Part shown: piece by piece, positions 6,574 to 8,727 of the stretch
Layout: every line of letters begins with the position of its first letter
Numbering within the stretch: position 1 is the stretch's first letter
Notes under the pieces: generated by a model
Database searches by the model: none
What the model was told of the DNA's origin: nothing
Seen by the model: the letters and a program-made list of their open reading frames with translations, nothing else
Translations under genes and position numbers: made by a program
NCBI GenBank assembly: GCA_023415935.1
Contig: JAEZIX010000012.1
Coordinates: forward strand, 1 to 8,727
DNA: 8,727 bases
Direction: 5' to 3'
Source of the DNA: Cyanobacteria bacterium OH_CDB_20
Lineage (GTDB): Bacteria > Cyanobacteriota > Vampirovibrionia > Gastranaerophilales > Gastranaerophilaceae

Positions 6574-8040
6574 CTATTTTACAGCCTTTTGAATTCTGTA
6601 AAGAACTTTGTCTTTTTCAAGAATTTCAATAGTTGCAGCCATATCAGCGCCGTGAGTTTTACCTGTTAATGCCGCCCTTAATGCCCACATTGTTTCTTTT
6701 GGTTTTATACCTTGCTCTTTAAACATTGTACGCAAGTTAGCTAAATCTTCGTGGAGTTTTTCAGAATCATCGTAATGCCATTCTTTAGCAGCTTCTTGAG
6801 CATATTTTAAAACTTTTTGAGAAGTTTCTGTATCAAGAACGGTTTCTTGAACTTCAGATTCTATCTCAACGTCATTTCCAAAGAAATAATTAACATCTTT
6901 TGTAATATCAGATAAAAGAGTAATCGGCTCACGAGTAACCATAATCATCTTTTCAAGATTTTCTTCTGAAAGCTCTGATAAATCATAACAAGAAAGGAAC
7001 GGTTTTATAAGCTCTGTTAGCTTTTTAATATCCATTTTATTAATGTACTGGCCGTTCATCCAGTTAAGTTTATCATATTCAAAAATCGAATTTGAAGAAG
7101 AAACTTCGTTAATTCTAAAATCAGCCGCAATCTCATCAACTGTCTTTATTTCCTCCCCATCAGAAGGTGCCCAGCCTAAAAGAGCAATAAAATTAATCAA
7201 AGCCTCTGTCAAATAACCTTTCTCAACAAAATCAGAAACAGCAGTTGCGCCGTGTCTTTTTGAAAGTTTACTTCTATCAGGCGCTAATATCATACCCAAA
7301 TGACCGAATTGAGGAACTTCCTCGCCTAGCGCTTCATATATCAAAATTTGTTTAAATGTATTAGAAATGTGATCTTCACCTCTTATAATATGAGAGATTT
7401 TCATAAGTAAATCATCTATTACAACCGCAAAATTGTATGTTGGAGTACCGTTTGATTTCATAATTACAAAATCGCCAATCAACGATGTATCTTGATGAAG
7501 ATGCTTTTTAACCATATCTTCAAAAGCTAAATCTGAAGTATCGTGGAATGCTTTTTGTGTTTTATTTACAGCAAATCTGATTGCAGGTTTTCTGCCTTCT
7601 TTTCTTAAATTTTCTTTTTCTTCTTCAGTTAAATTTTCGCATTTTTTAGAATATACATAAGCCTGTTTGTTATTTTGAGCTGCTTCTTTTTCTGCTTCTA
7701 ATTCTTCAGGAGTACAGAAACACTCATAAGCAAAACCTTTATCTAAAAGCATTTGAGCATATTTTGGATAAATATCAAATCTTTCTGATTGAGTATATGG
7801 ACCGAATTCACCTCCAACATCTGGGCCTTCATCCCAATTGAGCCCAAGAGCTTTCAAGCTGTCAAAAATATTATCAATATATTCTTGACTTGTTCTTTCA
7901 GCATCTGTATCTTCAATTCTTAAAATGAATTTTCCACCCATTTTCTTTGCGAAAAGAAAATTAAAAAGTGCTGTTCTAGCTGTCCCTACGTGCAAATTGC
8001 CACTGGGAGAAGGGGCTATTCTTACTCTTATATTATCCAT
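6574..8040 (-). CDS. gltX: Glutamyl-tRNA synthetase
   Basis: This cytoplasmic class I aminoacyl-tRNA synthetase charges tRNA-Glu with glutamate using ATP. The protein is full length (488 aa; typical bacterial GluRS is about 460-500). It opens with RVRIAPSPSGNLHVGTARTALFN, in which LHVG at 16-19 is the HIGH motif. RIEDTDAERTS (41-51), the GEDHISNT motif (221-228) and the KMSKS-type loop KLSKR (258-262) follow. A zinc-site pattern is present: C107-x-C109 followed by Y130-x3-C134. Residues from about 330 onward form the anticodon-binding domain, which separates it from the shorter GluQ-RS. Whether it is discriminating or also mischarges tRNA-Gln cannot be told here. The ATG start has TTGGAG 5 nt upstream. 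It appears to be the first gene of an operon with bioG, bioC and the glycosyltransferase, under a promoter embedded in an inverted repeat. Confidence 0.98.
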   Translation of the reverse strand: MDNIRVRIAPSPSGNLHVGTARTALFNFLFAKKMGGKFILRIEDTDAERTSQEYIDNIFDSLKALGLNWDEGPDVGGEFGPYTQSERFDIYPKYAQMLLDKGFAYECFCTPEELEAEKEAAQNNKQAYVYSKKCENLTEEEKENLRKEGRKPAIRFAVNKTQKAFHDTSDLAFEDMVKKHLHQDTSLIGDFVIMKSNGTPTYNFAVVIDDLLMKISHIIRGEDHISNTFKQILIYEALGEEVPQFGHLGMILAPDRSKLSKRHGATAVSDFVEKGYLTEALINFIALLGWAPSDGEEIKTVDEIAADFRINEVSSSNSIFEYDKLNWMNGQYINKMDIKKLTELIKPFLSCYDLSELSEENLEKMIMVTREPITLLSDITKDVNYFFGNDVEIESEVQETVLDTETSQKVLKYAQEAAKEWHYDDSEKLHEDLANLRTMFKEQGIKPKETMWALRAALTGKTHGADMAATIEILEKDKVLYRIQKAVK

Positions 8041-8056
8041 AATGTCTCCAATAAAA

Positions 8057-8103
8057 ATGTTCCACTTAATTACATTTTATAGCAAACATAAATAGTGGAA
8101 CAT
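8057..8103. repeat. 10-bp inverted repeat centred on the gltX promoter (operator or RNA hairpin)
   Basis: ATGTTCCACT at 8057-8066 and its exact reverse complement AGTGGAACAT at 8094-8103 are separated by 27 bp. The dyad centre (8080) falls on the predicted -10 of gltX, so the arms would flank the promoter at about -25 to -34 and just after the transcription start. This is what a repressor operator could look like. In a read-through transcript from the upstream gene, the arms could instead form a stem, extended by ATTTAT/ATAAAAT with a bulge and followed by a short U run, and act as a terminator or attenuator. It does not match the CIRCE, LexA or usual BirA sites that I know. Confidence 0.6.
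8076..8084 (-). promoter_or_regulatory. Probable extended -10 promoter of the gltX operon
   Basis: On the - strand TGC directly precedes TATAAA (8081-8076), an extended -10 element. No good -35 hexamer lies 16-18 bp upstream, where the sequence is around GATGTT, consistent with an extended -10 promoter or with one needing an activator. The start would be near 8069, giving a leader of about 28 nt that carries the GGAG at 8049-8046. Confidence 0.45.
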
Positions 8104-8128
8104 CTTAGAAAATATTAAAATATAAAAT

Positions 8129-8158
8129 ATTTGATTTTATTTTGCGAAATAATCAAAT
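8129..8158 (-). terminator. Possible weak terminator hairpin over the stop codon of the 124-aa gene
   Basis: On the - strand ATTTGA (8158-8153) pairs with TCAAAT (8134-8129), and TTATTT (8152-8147) pairs with AAATAA (8142-8137) around a CGCA loop, with a two-base bulge at 8136-8135. Downstream is ATTTTATATTTT. The stem is almost all A-T and includes the stop codon, so it would be weak; it may instead protect the 3' end. Confidence 0.3.
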
Positions 8159-8511
8159 TTTCTAGTAACTTCACCGGCTATACGGAAAGTTGCAACAATA
8201 TACTTTTGAACCTTTTTACTAAAATCAGCAATTGTAGCAGTAGAATCAACTCCAATACTTTTATTTATTGAATTGAAACCTGTTATTCCCTTCGGGGTTA
8301 TTACATGTGTGGCTTTATTAAAACAACCGGGATTTAAACGCTCTAGTGAGATAGAAGATACATCTCTGCGAGGTTGAACAACTGTACCTAATTCCCTACT
8401 TGCGCCTGTATATGCGGTATTGATTGCATCTGAAAAGTCATATGATGTTGCTCTGTTTATTCTTTGGCTTGCCTGATTTTTCGACAAATAACCAAAACTT
8501 ACATTGAACAT
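8137..8511 (-). CDS. Orphan 124-aa protein, function unknown
   Basis: I do not recognise a family. The protein starts MFNVSFGYLS, is rich in serine, threonine, asparagine and arginine in its first half, and has a single cysteine at 63. Residues 66-94 carry a glycine/isoleucine-rich stretch (THVITPKGITGFNSINKSIG). The last 30 residues look like one amphipathic basic helix (DFSKKVQKYIVATFRIAGEVTRKF). No signal peptide or membrane segment is evident. The ATG start has AAAAGGAG 9 nt upstream, and a probable promoter lies about 115 bp upstream of the start. It reads in the same direction as gltX, 96 bp ahead of it, but gltX appears to have its own promoter, so a functional link is uncertain. Short proteins with a similar N-terminal style are, as I recall, common in gut Melainabacteria; this is an impression, not an alignment. 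Confidence 0.75.
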   Translation of the reverse strand: MFNVSFGYLSKNQASQRINRATSYDFSDAINTAYTGASRELGTVVQPRRDVSSISLERLNPGCFNKATHVITPKGITGFNSINKSIGVDSTATIADFSKKVQKYIVATFRIAGEVTRKFDYFAK

Positions 8512-8625
8512 TTCATAATTCTCCTTTTATTACAAGATTTTTAAGTAACATCAAGAACATAAATTGCCTTTTTGTAAATTTTTCCCGTATTATTTTTAAC
8601 ATTTGCAAATAAATCTTGAAGTGTT

Positions 8626-8654
8626 ATTATCGTTGCAATAGAATGAATTTACAA
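8626..8654 (-). promoter_or_regulatory. Possible promoter of the 124-aa orphan gene
   Basis: On the - strand TTGTAA (8654-8649, 4 of 6 matches to the -35 consensus) lies 17 bp before GATAAT (8631-8626, 5 of 6 matches to the -10). The start would fall near 8619, leaving a leader of about 108 nt that contains the short palindrome ATTTGCAAAT (8601-8610) and the RBS. Apart from these elements, 8512-8727 shows only AT-rich non-coding sequence. Confidence 0.45.
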
Positions 8655-8673
8655 AGTATCTAAATTATTAAAA

Positions 8674-8693
8674 GACTTACCCACCAATAAGTC
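8674..8693 (-). terminator. Possible terminator of a gene beyond the right edge
   Basis: On the - strand GACTTA (8693-8688) and TAAGTC (8679-8674) enclose TTGGTGGG and are followed by TTTTAATAATTT. The 6-bp stem is short and half A-T, so this is a weak intrinsic-terminator candidate. It lies just upstream of the promoter of the 124-aa gene, a sensible place for the end of a preceding transcript. Confidence 0.3.
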
Positions 8694-8727
8694 AAACAAA
8701 ATAGTCAAATAAATTAAAAGAAAAAAG

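Noticed and set aside
8057..8103. Biotin repressor (BirA) or LexA/CIRCE operator
   Set aside because: The half-site TGTTCCAC and the 27-bp spacing do not fit the usual BirA, LexA or CIRCE consensus, so no regulator was named.
8041..8136. T-box or other riboswitch leader ahead of gltX
   Set aside because: The predicted leader is only about 28 nt, and no T-box core motif or specifier-loop structure is visible.
8601..8610. Palindrome ATTTGCAAAT upstream of the 124-aa gene
   Set aside because: Short and AT-rich; it lies downstream of the predicted start, where a repressor could bind, but there is no second copy or other support.
8686..8708. Near-duplicate AATAAGTCAAA / AATAGTCAAA at the right edge
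   Set aside because: Only two imperfect copies in AT-rich sequence; not enough for a repeat array or CRISPR.

Overview
The window is low-GC bacterial DNA, densely coded and read with the standard genetic code (TGA is a stop, tryptophan is TGG). Shine-Dalgarno sequences are AAGGAG or GGAG-like, and two genes start with GTG. A BioG/BioC pair, a complete bacterial GluRS and two short orphan proteins, one opening with an NVSFGY-type N-terminus, suggest a gut-type Gastranaerophilales/Melainabacteria (non-photosynthetic cyanobacterial relative) or another host-associated low-GC lineage. This placement is an inference from style. No marker gene in the window fixes the taxonomy.

Layout. The left edge (1-247) is AT-rich leader DNA with an extended -10 promoter. 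It drives a short lysine- and alanine-rich orphan protein on the + strand (248-766), which ends at a strong 13-bp hairpin terminator (785-827). Everything else lies on the - strand. Read in its direction of transcription, the order is: a 124-aa orphan (8511-8137) with its own promoter; an AT-rich gap with a 10-bp inverted repeat centred on a probable gltX promoter; gltX (8040-6574); bioG (6549-5905); bioC (5908-5171, ATGA overlap with bioG); a family 2 glycosyltransferase (start best placed at 5165, end 4176); then, after a 93-bp gap holding a good TTGTCG-17-TATAAT promoter, a 1079-aa superfamily 1 helicase with a C-terminal Vsr/DUF559-like nuclease domain (4082-843). The + strand orphan and the helicase gene converge on the shared hairpin.

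How the genes relate. gltX-bioG-bioC-glycosyltransferase looks like one operon: gaps are 24 nt or less, with stop/start coupling. BioC methylates malonyl-ACP so that fatty acid synthesis can extend it, and BioG removes the methyl group from pimeloyl-ACP. Together they supply the pimelate precursor of biotin. The ring-assembly genes bioF, bioA, bioD and bioB are not in this window. The helicase-nuclease has its own promoter and no metabolic link to the operon. Its architecture resembles stand-alone nucleic-acid processing or anti-phage proteins. It is the best candidate here for an under-described function, but no second component of a defence system is visible.

No tRNA, rRNA, CRISPR array, transposase or integrase was recognised.
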